NCBI RefSeq assembly: GCF_028694605.1
Contig: NZ_JAQVKP010000008.1
Location: forward strand, 1 to 64,000
Source of the DNA: Sulfurimonas sp.
GTDB lineage: Bacteria; Campylobacterota; Campylobacteria; Campylobacterales; Sulfurimonadaceae
Direction: 5' to 3'
DNA length: 64,000 nucleotides
In this document: positions 45,833-54,666 of the stretch, piece after piece
Layout: every line of letters starts with the position of its first letter
Numbering within the stretch: position 1 is the first letter of the stretch
Translations under genes and position numbers: made by a program
The notes under the pieces: generated by a model
Seen by the model: the letters and a program-made list of their open reading frames with translations, nothing else
What the model was told of the DNA's origin: nothing
The model's database searches: none

Positions 45833-46649
45833 ACAAAAAGAGTTTCTTCTCTTTCTTGAAGAGATAAGAGGTTATTCCGACTTTACTATAAAAAGCTACG
45901 ACGGCTCTTTAAATGAAGCATTTTTGCACATAGAAGCCATGGAAGAAAAGGGGCATATTCTTCTCAATCTTATGCCTTATCGCATAAAAATAGCTTCGCT
46001 AAACCCTAAAACAATCAGTAAAAAACTGAGTGCCGTGCGCTCGTTTGCAGAGTATCTGAATGACAATGGGGTAAGAGTGGTTTTAAAGGCAGATGAGAGC
46101 ATTAAAATCGCAAAAACCTTGCCAAAACCAATAGCCCATGAGCATATCGTAGAGGCACTCTTGAGCTCTGAACTTGAAGAGAGGGTAGTTGTAACAATGC
46201 TCTATACGCTTGGTCTTCGTATCTCAGAGCTCTCTTCTTTGGAGATTCAGGCTGTCTCGAAGGAGTGGGTGCGTGTCATAGGAAAAGGAAATAAACAAAG
46301 AGATGTGCCGCTGCTTAATAGTTCTAAAAAATTACTTGATGAGTATTTGAGCAAATATAAGCGAAATAAATTTGTTTTTGAAAAAAATGGCGAAAAATTA
46401 AGCGAAAACAGTCTAAGATATATGGTTATAAAAGTCTTTAGAAGAGTAGGGCTCAAAGTCTCTCCGCATCAGCTCCGCCACTCTTTTGCATCGCAACTGC
46501 TCAACGCTCATGCGCCGATTGCCGATGTAAGTGAGTTGCTTGGACACTCGTCTATGGCTACAACACAAATATACACAAAGCTGGGCAGTGCATTGAAACA
46601 ACAAAATTACAGTATGGCGCATCCGCTTTGCGGGATAAAAGAGTCATGA
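45789..46649 (+). CDS. xerH: Tyrosine recombinase, XerH-like
   Basis: About 286 residues; the start is uncertain because ATG at 45789 and TTGs at 45798 and 45810 are all possible, each overlapping the preceding gene. N-terminal SAM-like core-binding domain (KEFLLFLEEIRGYSDFTIKS). The catalytic residues are present: Arg in YTLGLRISELSSL, Lys in GKGNKQRDVP, H-x2-R in SPHQLRHSFASQLL, His in LLGHSSMATT and the nucleophile Tyr in TQIYTKLG. It probably resolves chromosome dimers as the single Xer enzyme of Campylobacterota (XerH); placement near miaB supports a chromosomal, not mobile, gene. Confidence 0.85.
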   Translation: MQNLRSSLKKLLKTKQKEFLLFLEEIRGYSDFTIKSYDGSLNEAFLHIEAMEEKGHILLNLMPYRIKIASLNPKTISKKLSAVRSFAEYLNDNGVRVVLKADESIKIAKTLPKPIAHEHIVEALLSSELEERVVVTMLYTLGLRISELSSLEIQAVSKEWVRVIGKGNKQRDVPLLNSSKKLLDEYLSKYKRNKFVFEKNGEKLSENSLRYMVIKVFRRVGLKVSPHQLRHSFASQLLNAHAPIADVSELLGHSSMATTQIYTKLGSALKQQNYSMAHPLCGIKES

Positions 46650-47653
46650 TAAGCAAACTTTTTTCCTCTTTATATGCAAGAGTATTTGTCAATATTGTTG
46701 TAGAGAACACGCAGAGTCTGGTTTTTGTGGAGATTTGCTCTAGTAAAAAAGTAGAGCGCAGTATGCACAAGTACTTTGCTACAACTACTATGAATGCGCA
46801 GATGCATGAGTTTATCAGTACCTTTTACAAAGAATCCCCTTTTTGCTACATCTCTGTTTTAGATAAATCCCTGGCTCAGGGTGCTATGCCTACGTGTACG
46901 ACAAGTGAAATGGGAAAATATTGTGATATTAATGCCTCAGAGTATCGGTGCTACTCAAATGACTGGGCATTTTATACATCGGAGTATGATTTAGAGGCTA
47001 TAAAACATGATTATCGAAGTATCGGCATTGACTTTATCTTCTCTCCGTTTGCGCTTCTGGCAAATTTTTTCAAGGACAAGATAGATAGTACGCTTTCTAT
47101 CTTTGTGTTGGTAGAGAGCAACTCCCTTTCTTTTACTGTTTTTGATAACGGGAAGCTTCTTTATGGGGAATATCTTAGCATGAAGCACAGCAAAGGGAGC
47201 GATGCTCTTTTGGTTGACTCTTCTTTAGATGAGGAGTTGGATGCAGGCATGATAGACGGGATTGATTTAGAGGATATTGCCATAGAGGATGATGCTTCCG
47301 GATTTGAAGATTTTGGTGTTATAGAAGATTTGGATGCAGATGATACTATGGATGAATTTTCTGAAGAGGCAGTGCCTAATGAAGTAGTACATGAAAAAGA
47401 GCAGCATACCCCATCTTCAGGAGTTTTCAATGAAGATTATCAACGGTTTGTTTTAGTTCAGAGTGCTCTTAATACTTTTTATAAAGACCCAAAATACAAA
47501 AGCCAGTTTGTTGAGAGTATTTATATTGCTGATAGTGTCGGCGTGAGTTCTGATTTTAAAAACTATTTGGAAGAAGAGATTTTTTTGACCGTTTTTATAA
47601 GAAGGATAGACCTTGGTGCCTCACTTTGTGATATGGCAAAAGCAGAGGTATAG
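46646..47653 (+). CDS. PilM-like type IV pilus assembly protein with acidic linker
   Basis: 335 residues from the ATG at 46646, overlapping the recombinase stop (ATGA). No signal peptide. FVNIVVENTQSLVFVEICSS and STLSIFVLVESNSLSFTVFDNGKLLYGE look like strands of an actin-like PilM/GspL fold, though Walker-like ATP loops are not obvious. Residues about 190-255 are strongly acidic (DEELDAGMIDGIDLEDIAIE and on), an insertion unlike standard PilM. The next two genes resemble pilN and pilO, which supports this reading. Function in pilus or type II secretion assembly is inferred. Confidence 0.5.
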   Translation: MISKLFSSLYARVFVNIVVENTQSLVFVEICSSKKVERSMHKYFATTTMNAQMHEFISTFYKESPFCYISVLDKSLAQGAMPTCTTSEMGKYCDINASEYRCYSNDWAFYTSEYDLEAIKHDYRSIGIDFIFSPFALLANFFKDKIDSTLSIFVLVESNSLSFTVFDNGKLLYGEYLSMKHSKGSDALLVDSSLDEELDAGMIDGIDLEDIAIEDDASGFEDFGVIEDLDADDTMDEFSEEAVPNEVVHEKEQHTPSSGVFNEDYQRFVLVQSALNTFYKDPKYKSQFVESIYIADSVGVSSDFKNYLEEEIFLTVFIRRIDLGASLCDMAKAEV

Positions 47654-48208
47654 ATGCGCTACAGCTATATAAAACCCAGAAATAAAACTGTTTTTACAAA
47701 AGATTTACAGCTTCTGCTTACTTTTTTTGGCGTAACGCTTTTTATGCTTTTTGCTACTTATGGCTTTTTGCTTTTTAAAGATTATCGTTATGGGCAGGAT
47801 TTGGTAGAGATAGACCAGCAAAAAAAGGAGCTGGAAGGCAAAATTACAAAGATGAGCCAAGAGATAGCTACCGTAGAGAAGCAAAGTCTCCTGGCAGAGA
47901 AAATTTTGACAAAAAACAGTGTGCTTAAAGAGAGCATCACAAACCTTTTTGACTTGGTACCGAGTAGGATAACGCTTACGGAAGCAAATATTATGCAAGA
48001 TGGGCTTGTACTCTACGGTATTACGCCAAATAGAGATGTCTATAATTTTATGCTTCAAGCACCGCTTCGTTCCATATTTCACAGAACATACAGTAGTTTT
48101 TACCCAGAGAAAAACGGGTGGCTGCGCTTTGTGTCAACCAACTATATAGACCAAACAGATGAAGCAGGAAATTTTGAAAAACAGGAGGAGAGAAACAGTG
48201 AAGATTAA
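47654..48208 (+). CDS. PilN-like membrane protein
   Basis: 184 residues. Cytoplasmic N-tail, one TM helix (LLTFFGVTLFMLFATYGFLLF), a coiled coil (IDQQKKELEGKITKMSQEIATVEKQ), then a ferredoxin-like periplasmic domain: LVPSRITLTEANIMQDGLVL, YGITPNRDVYNFMLQAPLRSIF, WLRFVSTNY. This layout matches PilN. The start directly abuts the previous gene and the end overlaps the PilO-like gene by 11 bp. It should form an inner-membrane platform with PilO. Confidence 0.65.
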   Translation: MRYSYIKPRNKTVFTKDLQLLLTFFGVTLFMLFATYGFLLFKDYRYGQDLVEIDQQKKELEGKITKMSQEIATVEKQSLLAEKILTKNSVLKESITNLFDLVPSRITLTEANIMQDGLVLYGITPNRDVYNFMLQAPLRSIFHRTYSSFYPEKNGWLRFVSTNYIDQTDEAGNFEKQEERNSED

Positions 48209-48749
48209 TATTTCAAGACAAAGTATCTATCTTTTGGCATCTTCTTTCTTTTTGCTTGTTTTTGTTTTGGTTTTTTCATTTATGGTTTTGATTCCGGAGG
48301 GAAAAAAGTACCGCATCACAAGAGGTGAACTTGCCAATGAAAACGTTGAATTAAAGCAGCTTAGTGATTTTGCAGCCCAAAAAGAGGTAATTCTTCAGAA
48401 ACTACAGAGTGACAATCTTCATGCGATTAAAGCGTTTGAAACCGAGTTTAATCCTGAACGCTTTACTAAACAGCACAGAGCTTTTTTTACCTCTTTGCAT
48501 ATTTTTAAAAAAGAATCTCTTGAAGAGGAGGACGGTTTTAGCGTCTATGAGGTCAATGCGAGTTCTGAGATAAGTTCGCCGAAGAGTTTTTATAACTTTT
48601 TAGACGCTTTGGGTAAAGGTGACTGGATTATTTCGGTTAACTTCCCTATCAATTTTAAAAGAGAGGGAGAGATGATTCACTCCTCTTTTACGATGCGGGT
48701 TTATAATAACAAAAAAGATTCAAACAGTAGTATCGTTATGCCCAACTAG
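48198..48749 (+). CDS. PilO-like membrane protein
   Basis: 183 residues from the GTG at 48198, which has AGGAGG nine bases upstream; the longer open frame from 48159 lacks such a site. One TM helix (LASSFFLLVFVLVFSFMVLI), a coiled-coil section (GELANENVELKQLSDFAAQ...), and a C-terminal alpha/beta domain (ISSPKSFYNFLDALGKGDWI, INFKREGEMIHSSFTMRVY). Typical of PilO/GspM. It overlaps the convergent tilS gene by 30 bp. Neither PilP nor PilQ is present after it. Confidence 0.65.
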   Translation: MKINISRQSIYLLASSFFLLVFVLVFSFMVLIPEGKKYRITRGELANENVELKQLSDFAAQKEVILQKLQSDNLHAIKAFETEFNPERFTKQHRAFFTSLHIFKKESLEEEDGFSVYEVNASSEISSPKSFYNFLDALGKGDWIISVNFPINFKREGEMIHSSFTMRVYNNKKDSNSSIVMPN

Positions 48750-49733
48750 CTCTTTGACTTTCAAAAACGCACTGCTGTTTTTGTAAAGATAGGGACGCAG
48801 TTTAGGCTCTATCTTTAAAATTCTGCAAGCCTCTTTGAACTTTGCATCCATTTTTACAGCCTCTTGCTCAAAAGGCGTTATAAAGATATACTCCTTGCCC
48901 AAAGCAACTATAAACTTTCTGCCCACTACAAGAACACTCTTGTTTTTTAAAAGCTCTCTCTCTTTTGCACTAAGCATATAAAGCCGTGATTTGAGGTATT
49001 TGTCGATGGCAAAAATATCCGTTCTTGCATTGTTGGAGCGTTTAAAATAGGCAAAATCATCCAACACATGCACAACAATCTCTTCTATGAGATTTGTTCT
49101 ATCCTCGTCAAGATACTCAAAACTTTTTTTTATACCGCCAAGATACTTTTCCAAAAGAGGAAGCGAGTAGTTGTGTCTAAATGAGTTTCTCTTGATATCC
49201 TCATCCATGTTGCTCTCATCTTCAAAATAGACCCTTTTGTTCGCCTCAAGATAGGCAAGAAGCTCTTTTTTGTCAAGATGCAGCAGTGGGCGCACAAGAG
49301 TATAATAGTCTCTTTTTTGCTCTTTTTGCATCCCTACAAGCTCCACACATCCCGCACCCTTGCAAAACTGCATCAGCATCCACTCAAACCTATCTCCGAG
49401 GTGGTGTGCGGTAAGGAGGTTTTCATACCCATCTTTTTTGATGATTTTTTCAAAAAAAGCGTAGCGAATCTCTCGTGCTTTTGCTTCAAAGTTTTTCTCT
49501 ATCTTTGGTGCGGTATGCAGATGGCACTTAAGGTTGTGTGTTTTGGCAAGCTCCTGTGCATAGGCAACTTCCTCTTTGCTCTGCTCACGCATGCCATAGT
49601 CAACTATAGCTATATCAAAAGGGATTTTGTGTTCTAGGAGGAGAAAAAACAGAGCAGTAGAATCTGCTCCGCCCGAGAATGCTAAGAGATTTTTTTTATC
49701 CCGAAGCTTAAAGAGGAGAGATTCTTCAACCAT
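48720..49733 (-). CDS. tilS: tRNA(Ile)-lysidine synthetase
   Basis: 337 residues. The PP-loop is LAFSGGADSTALFF (residues 20-25 for SGGADS); HHLGDRFEWMLMQFCKGAG is the second family motif. It converts C34 of the CAU-anticodon tRNA-Ile to lysidine, so isoleucine AUA codons are read properly. The C-terminal part is shorter than in E. coli, as normal for this phylum. Start overlaps rimO by 8 bp on the same strand; the 3' end overlaps the PilO-like gene. Confidence 0.93.
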   Translation of the reverse strand: MVEESLLFKLRDKKNLLAFSGGADSTALFFLLLEHKIPFDIAIVDYGMREQSKEEVAYAQELAKTHNLKCHLHTAPKIEKNFEAKAREIRYAFFEKIIKKDGYENLLTAHHLGDRFEWMLMQFCKGAGCVELVGMQKEQKRDYYTLVRPLLHLDKKELLAYLEANKRVYFEDESNMDEDIKRNSFRHNYSLPLLEKYLGGIKKSFEYLDEDRTNLIEEIVVHVLDDFAYFKRSNNARTDIFAIDKYLKSRLYMLSAKERELLKNKSVLVVGRKFIVALGKEYIFITPFEQEAVKMDAKFKEACRILKIEPKLRPYLYKNSSAFLKVKELVGHNDTTV

Positions 49734-51039
49734 TCTCTACAGTCGCAGTCAAGATAGAACCGACACTGCCGGTGATTTTTGCTCTATAGGCTTTGCCAAA
49801 TTCCAGCTGTGCCTCATTTGTCTGGTCGTTTACATAGATTTCACCGTCTATCTCAGGCGCCCAAAGAAGCTCTCTTGCACTAAGCAGATACTCATGCTCA
49901 TCACTCTGAGCGTCAATGACGATTTGAACCTCTTTGCCGATTTCGCCTTGAAGTGATTTCTCCATAACCTCAGAGGCGATTTTACCAAGAATCGCCGCTC
50001 TTTTGTTGATAACTTTTGCAGGGATTTTATCTTTCATCTCATGTGCAGTTGTCGTCTCTTCATCGGAGTAGGCAAAAACATTGATACGGTCAAAGCCAAA
50101 ATTTGCCGCAAACTCGCACATCTGCTTAAACATCTCCTCGCTCTCCTGCGGATGCCCGACGATAAAACTTGTGCGTACAAATGAGTTTGGAAGTCCTCTC
50201 ATAAACTCCAAAAGTTCAAGTGTCTCTTTTGTGCCAAAACCTCTTTTCATGATGCGTAACATATCGTTGTTGATGTGTTGGATGGGCATATCAAAGTAGT
50301 TATGAAAAATCTCGCTTTTTGCTATGTTTTTAAGAAGCGTGAGTGTTGTCGTAGATGGGTAGAGATAGAGGATCCTCGCACTCTTCACCCCATCAATAAG
50401 CTCTATACGCTGAATAAGCAGGCTCAAACCGTCCTTGACATTTTGGTCTCTCAAAAACGAAGAACTGTCTTGAGAAACAAATGAAAAATCCCAATACCCC
50501 TTTGCAACAAGCCCCTCAACCTCTTTGGCAATGGACTCCAGCGTTCTTGATTTTAGTTTTCCTTTGAAAGATGGGATAGCACAAAAACTGCACGCTTGGT
50601 TACACCCTTCTGAGAGCTTGATGTAAGCATGATAGGTTGAACCCGTCACTACCCTCTGAGCACCGTCAATGAGATAAACTTCTTCCGAAAAACGGCTCTT
50701 TTTCTCCACCAACAGCTCATCTATCTTGTCATAGTCACCAACACCCGTAAAGATATCAACCTCTGGCATATCTTGGCGTAACTCCTCTTTGTACCGCTCG
50801 CTCAAACACCCCGCCATAACCAAAACAGAGTCCTCTTTTCTTGCTTCATGAAGATTTAAAACTGTGTTGATGGACTCCTGTTTTGCCGCATCGATAAAAC
50901 CGCAAGTATTTACGATGATAACATCCGCCTCCTCTTGGTTGTCTGTAAGCTCAAAATTTTGAAGCCTGCCCATCATCACTTCAGTGTCAACGAGATTTTT
51001 TGTGCATCCTAAAGATACGATATGAAGTTTGTTGCTCAT
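49726..51039 (-). CDS. rimO: Ribosomal protein S12 methylthiotransferase RimO
   Basis: 437 residues. Like MiaB but of the RimO branch: HIVSLGCTKNLVDTEVMMGRL at the N-terminus, INTCGFIDAAKQESI, and VMAGCLSERYKEEL hold the auxiliary cluster cysteines. The radical SAM motif is GCNQACSFCAIPSFKGKLKSR. The C-terminal TRAM domain is shown by the sequence around LLSARELLWAPEIDGEIYVNDQ. It methylthiolates Asp89 of ribosomal protein S12. It is transcribed together with tilS (8-bp overlap); the divergent flavoprotein gene starts 62 bp away. Confidence 0.95.
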   Translation of the reverse strand: MSNKLHIVSLGCTKNLVDTEVMMGRLQNFELTDNQEEADVIIVNTCGFIDAAKQESINTVLNLHEARKEDSVLVMAGCLSERYKEELRQDMPEVDIFTGVGDYDKIDELLVEKKSRFSEEVYLIDGAQRVVTGSTYHAYIKLSEGCNQACSFCAIPSFKGKLKSRTLESIAKEVEGLVAKGYWDFSFVSQDSSSFLRDQNVKDGLSLLIQRIELIDGVKSARILYLYPSTTTLTLLKNIAKSEIFHNYFDMPIQHINNDMLRIMKRGFGTKETLELLEFMRGLPNSFVRTSFIVGHPQESEEMFKQMCEFAANFGFDRINVFAYSDEETTTAHEMKDKIPAKVINKRAAILGKIASEVMEKSLQGEIGKEVQIVIDAQSDEHEYLLSARELLWAPEIDGEIYVNDQTNEAQLEFGKAYRAKITGSVGSILTATVENG

Positions 51040-51089
51040 TTATGCTACTTTTAAATATTTTTTGTATTATATCTAAAGGTGCCATAAAG

Positions 51090-51101
51090 TATAATTTCGG
51101 C
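51090..51101 (+). promoter_or_regulatory. -10 box placed for a leaderless transcript
   Basis: TATAAT at 51090-51095 is followed by six bases and the ATG at 51102, the same spacing as at 5685-5697. +1 would be the A of the ATG. No Shine-Dalgarno sequence is present. Confidence 0.5.
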
Positions 51102-52250
51102 ATGAAAATATATGATGTTTTAATCCTTGGCGCAGGAGCAAGCGGGCTTATGTGCGCTTCCAATATTGATAAGAAGTTGCAAGTAGGCATGGTGGAGTGC
51201 AACAGTAAAATCGCCCAAAAACTTAAAATTTCGGGCGGCGGCAAATGCAACATTACCAACGCACAGCTAAGTCAAGAGAATTTTGATGGGGATAAAGATT
51301 TTATCTTCCATGTTTTTGAGCAATTTTCCAGAGATGATCTTCTTGAGTACCTCCGCCAAAACGGCGTTGTCCCAGAACTCCGCAAAAAACGCTACTATTT
51401 TTGCAAAGACTCCTCAAGCGAAATTATAGAAATATTCAAAAAAGCGACAAAAGATGTAGCAATGCACTTGAGTAGCAATATCTTGTGGGTTAAAAAAGAG
51501 GGTGAACTTTTTCATGTACAAACCCAAAAAGAGAGTTTAAGAGCCAAAAAAGTAGTGGTTGCAACGGGCGGGAAGAGCTACAAGGATTTGGGAGCAACCG
51601 ACATTGCCCTAGAGATAGCCAAGAGTTTTGGTATCAAAGTCAAAGAGTTTACTCCCGCACTTGTAGGGCTTACGGTGCAAAAAGAGCAGTTTTGGATGAG
51701 AGAGTTAAGCGGTCTTAGCTGCATGGCTGCCATAAAAGTGGGTGCAAAAACTATCAAAGAAGAGCTTCTCTTTACACATAAAGGTATAAGCGGGCCCTCA
51801 GTTTTAAGCGCATCGCTCTACTGGCAAAAGGGCAACATCGCTATAGATTTTCTCCCTGATGCCAATATTTCAGAGCTTATAAAAGGGAGCAAAAAGCTCT
51901 TAAGCTCCCTCATCCCACTCCCAAAAAGACTATCAAAAGCGCTATTGGAGGCACTGGAAGTAGAAGACACCGAGTGCAAAAAAATCAGTAACGAATCCAA
52001 AAAAAAGCTAGAAAATATCCACGCATACGAGTTTGCACCGGCAGGAAATTTCGGTTTTAGCAAAGCCGAAGTAAGCCGCGGCGGAGTTTTGAGCGAGGAG
52101 CTAAACCCCTACACTATGGAAGCATTGGATGTGAAAAATCTCTATTTTATAGGTGAAGCAGTAGATGTAACCGGAGAATTAGGCGGATACAACTTCCAAT
52201 GGGCATTTAGCAGTGGATATATCTGTGCAAAAGAAATAAATAGAAGCTAA
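51102..52250 (+). CDS. HI0933/YhiN-family flavoprotein
   Basis: 382 residues from the ATG at 51102. The frame is open 34 codons further upstream, but MKIYDVLILGAGASGLMCAS is the standard start of the FAD-binding Rossmann fold. NITNAQLSQENFD and VVATGGKSYKDLGATDIA are typical of the HI0933 (YhiN-like) family, and the C-terminal GEAVDVTGELGGYNFQWAFSSGYI is its signature. Function in vivo is unknown; it is often annotated as an NAD(P)/FAD-dependent oxidoreductase. It ends 1 bp from the 3' end of tRNA-Val on the other strand. Confidence 0.88.
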   Translation: MKIYDVLILGAGASGLMCASNIDKKLQVGMVECNSKIAQKLKISGGGKCNITNAQLSQENFDGDKDFIFHVFEQFSRDDLLEYLRQNGVVPELRKKRYYFCKDSSSEIIEIFKKATKDVAMHLSSNILWVKKEGELFHVQTQKESLRAKKVVVATGGKSYKDLGATDIALEIAKSFGIKVKEFTPALVGLTVQKEQFWMRELSGLSCMAAIKVGAKTIKEELLFTHKGISGPSVLSASLYWQKGNIAIDFLPDANISELIKGSKKLLSSLIPLPKRLSKALLEALEVEDTECKKISNESKKKLENIHAYEFAPAGNFGFSKAEVSRGGVLSEELNPYTMEALDVKNLYFIGEAVDVTGELGGYNFQWAFSSGYICAKEINRS

Positions 52251-52251
52251 G

Positions 52252-52327
52252 TGGTGCTCACAACTGGACTCGAACCAGTGACTTTTACCTTGTCGAGGTA
52301 ACACTCTACCAACTGAGTTATGCGAGC
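52252..52327 (-). tRNA. tRNA-Val(GAC) with unusual C33
   Basis: 76-nt cloverleaf on the minus strand. The acceptor stem GCTCGCA/TGTGAGC has one G-U pair; the D stem is ACTC/GAGT, the anticodon stem TTACC/GGTAA and the T stem ACTGG/CCAGT with loop TTCGAGT. CCA is encoded. The anticodon loop reads TCGACAA, giving anticodon GAC (Val, reading GUC/GUU). Position 33 is C where U is nearly invariant. All other consensus positions look normal, so the gene is probably functional. Confidence 0.88.
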
Positions 52328-52458
52328 GAGGGTGGAATTTTACCAAAAAAAACTTAAAGTAATTTTTCAAATAGACTCTTTATTTTGTTTGATGAAAAAG
52401 TTGTTAAATTTTCGTAAATTGAGGAGTATATTTACTTTGGATTTAGGTATGTTAGGTG

Positions 52459-52476
52459 TATAATTTCGTCTATAAT
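52459..52476 (+). promoter_or_regulatory. Tandem -10 boxes of pckA
   Basis: TATAAT occurs at 52459-52464 and again at 52471-52476, 12 bases apart, 25-42 bp before the pckA ATG. Either could serve as -10 box. AAGGCAAGTT lies just before the ATG. Two nested starts may allow differential regulation. Confidence 0.4.
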
Positions 52477-52500
52477 TAAAAAAGTACCATAAGGCAAGTT

Positions 52501-54087
52501 ATGAACTTAACCGAGTTAGAAGAGATAGGTTTAAGGAATGTTGGTAAGATTTATCATAATCTTAGTTATGATGAGTTAATTCGCCACGAGATAGAGAATG
52601 GTGAGTGCGTGCTTACAAAACAGGGCGCTACCGCCGTGGATACAGGCGTTTTTACAGGGCGCAGTCCAAAAGATAAATATTTCGTTGATAGAGACCCTTC
52701 CAACAGATACATCGCTTGGGGTGATGTTAATCATAAAGTAAGTGAAGAAATTTTTAAAGAGCTTTTAGAGGTGGCAAGAGAGCAACTCTCAGGCAAAGAC
52801 CTTTATGTTACTGATGTTTATAGTGGCGCAAGTGTTGACTCAAAGCGTTCCATCCGTTTTGTTACAGAGATAGCGTGGCAGGCGCATTTTGTAAAAAATA
52901 TGTTCATTCGCCCGACTGAAACTGAGCTTGATGGTTTTAAGCCACAGTTTACGGTTCTAAATGCTTGTAAAGCAGTAAATGAGAAGTGGAAAGAGCATGG
53001 GTTAAACTCAGAAGTTTTTGTTTTGTTTGATATCGAAAACAATCTTTCGATTATCGGTGGTACTTGGTATGGCGGAGAACTGAAAAAGGGTATCTTCTCT
53101 ATGATGAACTATTGGCTGCCGCTGGAGAATAAGCTTTCCATGCACTGCTCTGCCAATGTCGGAAAGAATGGTGATACAGCACTTTTCTTCGGACTAAGCG
53201 GTACGGGAAAGACTACATTGTCAACCGACCCTTACAGAAAACTTATCGGGGATGATGAGCATGGCTGGGATGACAAGGGTGTCTTTAACTTTGAAGGCGG
53301 ATGTTATGCCAAGGTGATTAACCTTGACGGAAACAACGAGCCTGAGATTTACAATGCTATCAAAAGAGGCGCACTGCTTGAAAATGTTGTCCTTGATGAT
53401 GATGGTATCGTAAACTACAATGACGGAAGCAAAACAGAAAACACTCGCGTCTCTTACCCTATAGAGCATATTAAAAACCACGAAGTCTCGCTAAGTGCCG
53501 GACATCCTCAAAATATCATCTTCTTAACTGCCGACGCTTTTGGCGTTCTTCCTCCGGTTTCAAAACTTACTCGTGATCAGGCAATGTACTACTTCTTAAG
53601 CGGCTATACTGCTAAAGTGGCAGGAACCGAGAGAGGCATCACTGAGCCGGTTGCTACATTTAGCGCATGTTTTGGAGAGGCTTTTTTACCGCTTCATCCG
53701 ACGGTGTATGCCAAGCTTTTAGGTGAAAAAATTGATGAGCATAATGTTCATGTTTATCTTGTAAATACAGGATGGACAGGCGGAGCGTATGGTGTGGGCA
53801 AGAGAATGAGCATCAAAGATACCCGCGCTTGTATCAACGCTATTCTTGATGGCAGTATAAACAAAAGTGAGTTTGACACCACAAAAACATTCAGACTTCA
53901 TGTGCCTAAAACGCTAGGAGATATCAACCCTGAGATACTCAACCCGAGAAATGCGTGGAGCGACAAAGAGGCTTTTGATGCAACAAGAGATACTTTGGCG
54001 GAGATGTTTATCAAAAACTTTAAAAAGTACCAAAAAGAAGATAGTGAGTTTGACTACTCTGCTGCAGGACCAAAAGTAGGGGGTTGA
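52501..54087 (+). CDS. pckA: ATP-dependent phosphoenolpyruvate carboxykinase
   Basis: 528 residues, full length. It interconverts oxaloacetate/ATP and PEP/ADP/CO2. The P-loop is [11 protein letters not shown] at about 231-241; the metal site is [35 protein letters not shown] and RVSYPIEHI follow the family, and [20 protein letters not shown] is the C-terminal signature. In an autotroph or gluconeogenic organism it supplies PEP for sugar synthesis. Transcribed on its own, with DedA convergent 5 bp away. Confidence 0.97.
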   Translation: MNLTELEEIGLRNVGKIYHNLSYDELIRHEIENGECVLTKQGATAVDTGVFTGRSPKDKYFVDRDPSNRYIAWGDVNHKVSEEIFKELLEVAREQLSGKDLYVTDVYSGASVDSKRSIRFVTEIAWQAHFVKNMFIRPTETELDGFKPQFTVLNACKAVNEKWKEHGLNSEVFVLFDIENNLSIIGGTWYGGELKKGIFSMMNYWLPLENKLSMHCSANVGKNGDTALFFGLSGTGKTTLSTDPYRKLIGDDEHGWDDKGVFNFEGGCYAKVINLDGNNEPEIYNAIKRGALLENVVLDDDGIVNYNDGSKTENTRVSYPIEHIKNHEVSLSAGHPQNIIFLTADAFGVLPPVSKLTRDQAMYYFLSGYTAKVAGTERGITEPVATFSACFGEAFLPLHPTVYAKLLGEKIDEHNVHVYLVNTGWTGGAYGVGKRMSIKDTRACINAILDGSINKSEFDTTKTFRLHVPKTLGDINPEILNPRNAWSDKEAFDATRDTLAEMFIKNFKKYQKEDSEFDYSAAGPKVGG

Positions 54088-54092
54088 TCTCT

Positions 54093-54659
54093 CTACTTTT
54101 GCTTCTTTTTTGTTGCATAGTTCATATAAGTCCACAAGGTGACTCCGAAAACTACCAGAATGATTGGCGCTATCCAAGGTCTCTCGGCGACGGCTTCTGC
54201 CATTTTTACCAAAAATCCTCCAGAGTAAAAGCTTCCAAATCCAAAAACTAAAGCCCAGAGAGCGGCTCCGAAAATATTAAAAAATGCAAACTTTTTAAAA
54301 TCATATTTTGTAAGTCCGATGGTTATGGGGATAATAGTTTTTATGCCATAGATAAACTTCTGAACGACAATAATCCAAGAGTCGTTTTTTTTGAGCAAAA
54401 GATGTGCAAGAGCCAGTTTTCTTCTATGTTTGCGAAGCCCATCCATCATCATACTTTTTTGGTAGCGTGCCATATAAAAAAGCATAAAACTCCCGAGTGC
54501 ATTTGCCATAAACGCTATAAATATGGAGAGTCCCAAATCCATCTTTCCCATATAAGAGAGAACTCCGGCGGCGACAATCGCCACAAATCCTCCGCCAAGC
54601 GAGTAGAGAAAAAGTCCTATGTAACCGTAAGTGGCTAAGTTGCTAAATGTATCTTCCAT
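54093..54659 (-). CDS. DedA-family membrane protein
   Basis: 188 residues with several TM helices. The DedA/SNARE-associated pattern GGGFVAIVAAGVLSYMGKMD, LGSFMLFYMARYQ, FIYGIKTIIPITIGLTKYDFKKFAFFNIFGAALWAL is seen. DedA proteins move lipid carriers such as undecaprenyl phosphate across the membrane and support division and drug tolerance. The F-x-G-R motif of the family is replaced by FIYGIKT (Arg to Ile change), seen in some divergent branches. It converges on pckA and lies 7 bp after uvrB. Confidence 0.83.
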   Translation of the reverse strand: MEDTFSNLATYGYIGLFLYSLGGGFVAIVAAGVLSYMGKMDLGLSIFIAFMANALGSFMLFYMARYQKSMMMDGLRKHRRKLALAHLLLKKNDSWIIVVQKFIYGIKTIIPITIGLTKYDFKKFAFFNIFGAALWALVFGFGSFYSGGFLVKMAEAVAERPWIAPIILVVFGVTLWTYMNYATKKKQK

Positions 54660-54666
54660 GCTAATC

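Noticed and set aside
51070-51085. CTAAAGGTGCCATAA as another repeat end before the flavoprotein gene
   Set aside because: The match to TAGAGGTGCCCTTAA has several differences and no inverted partner.
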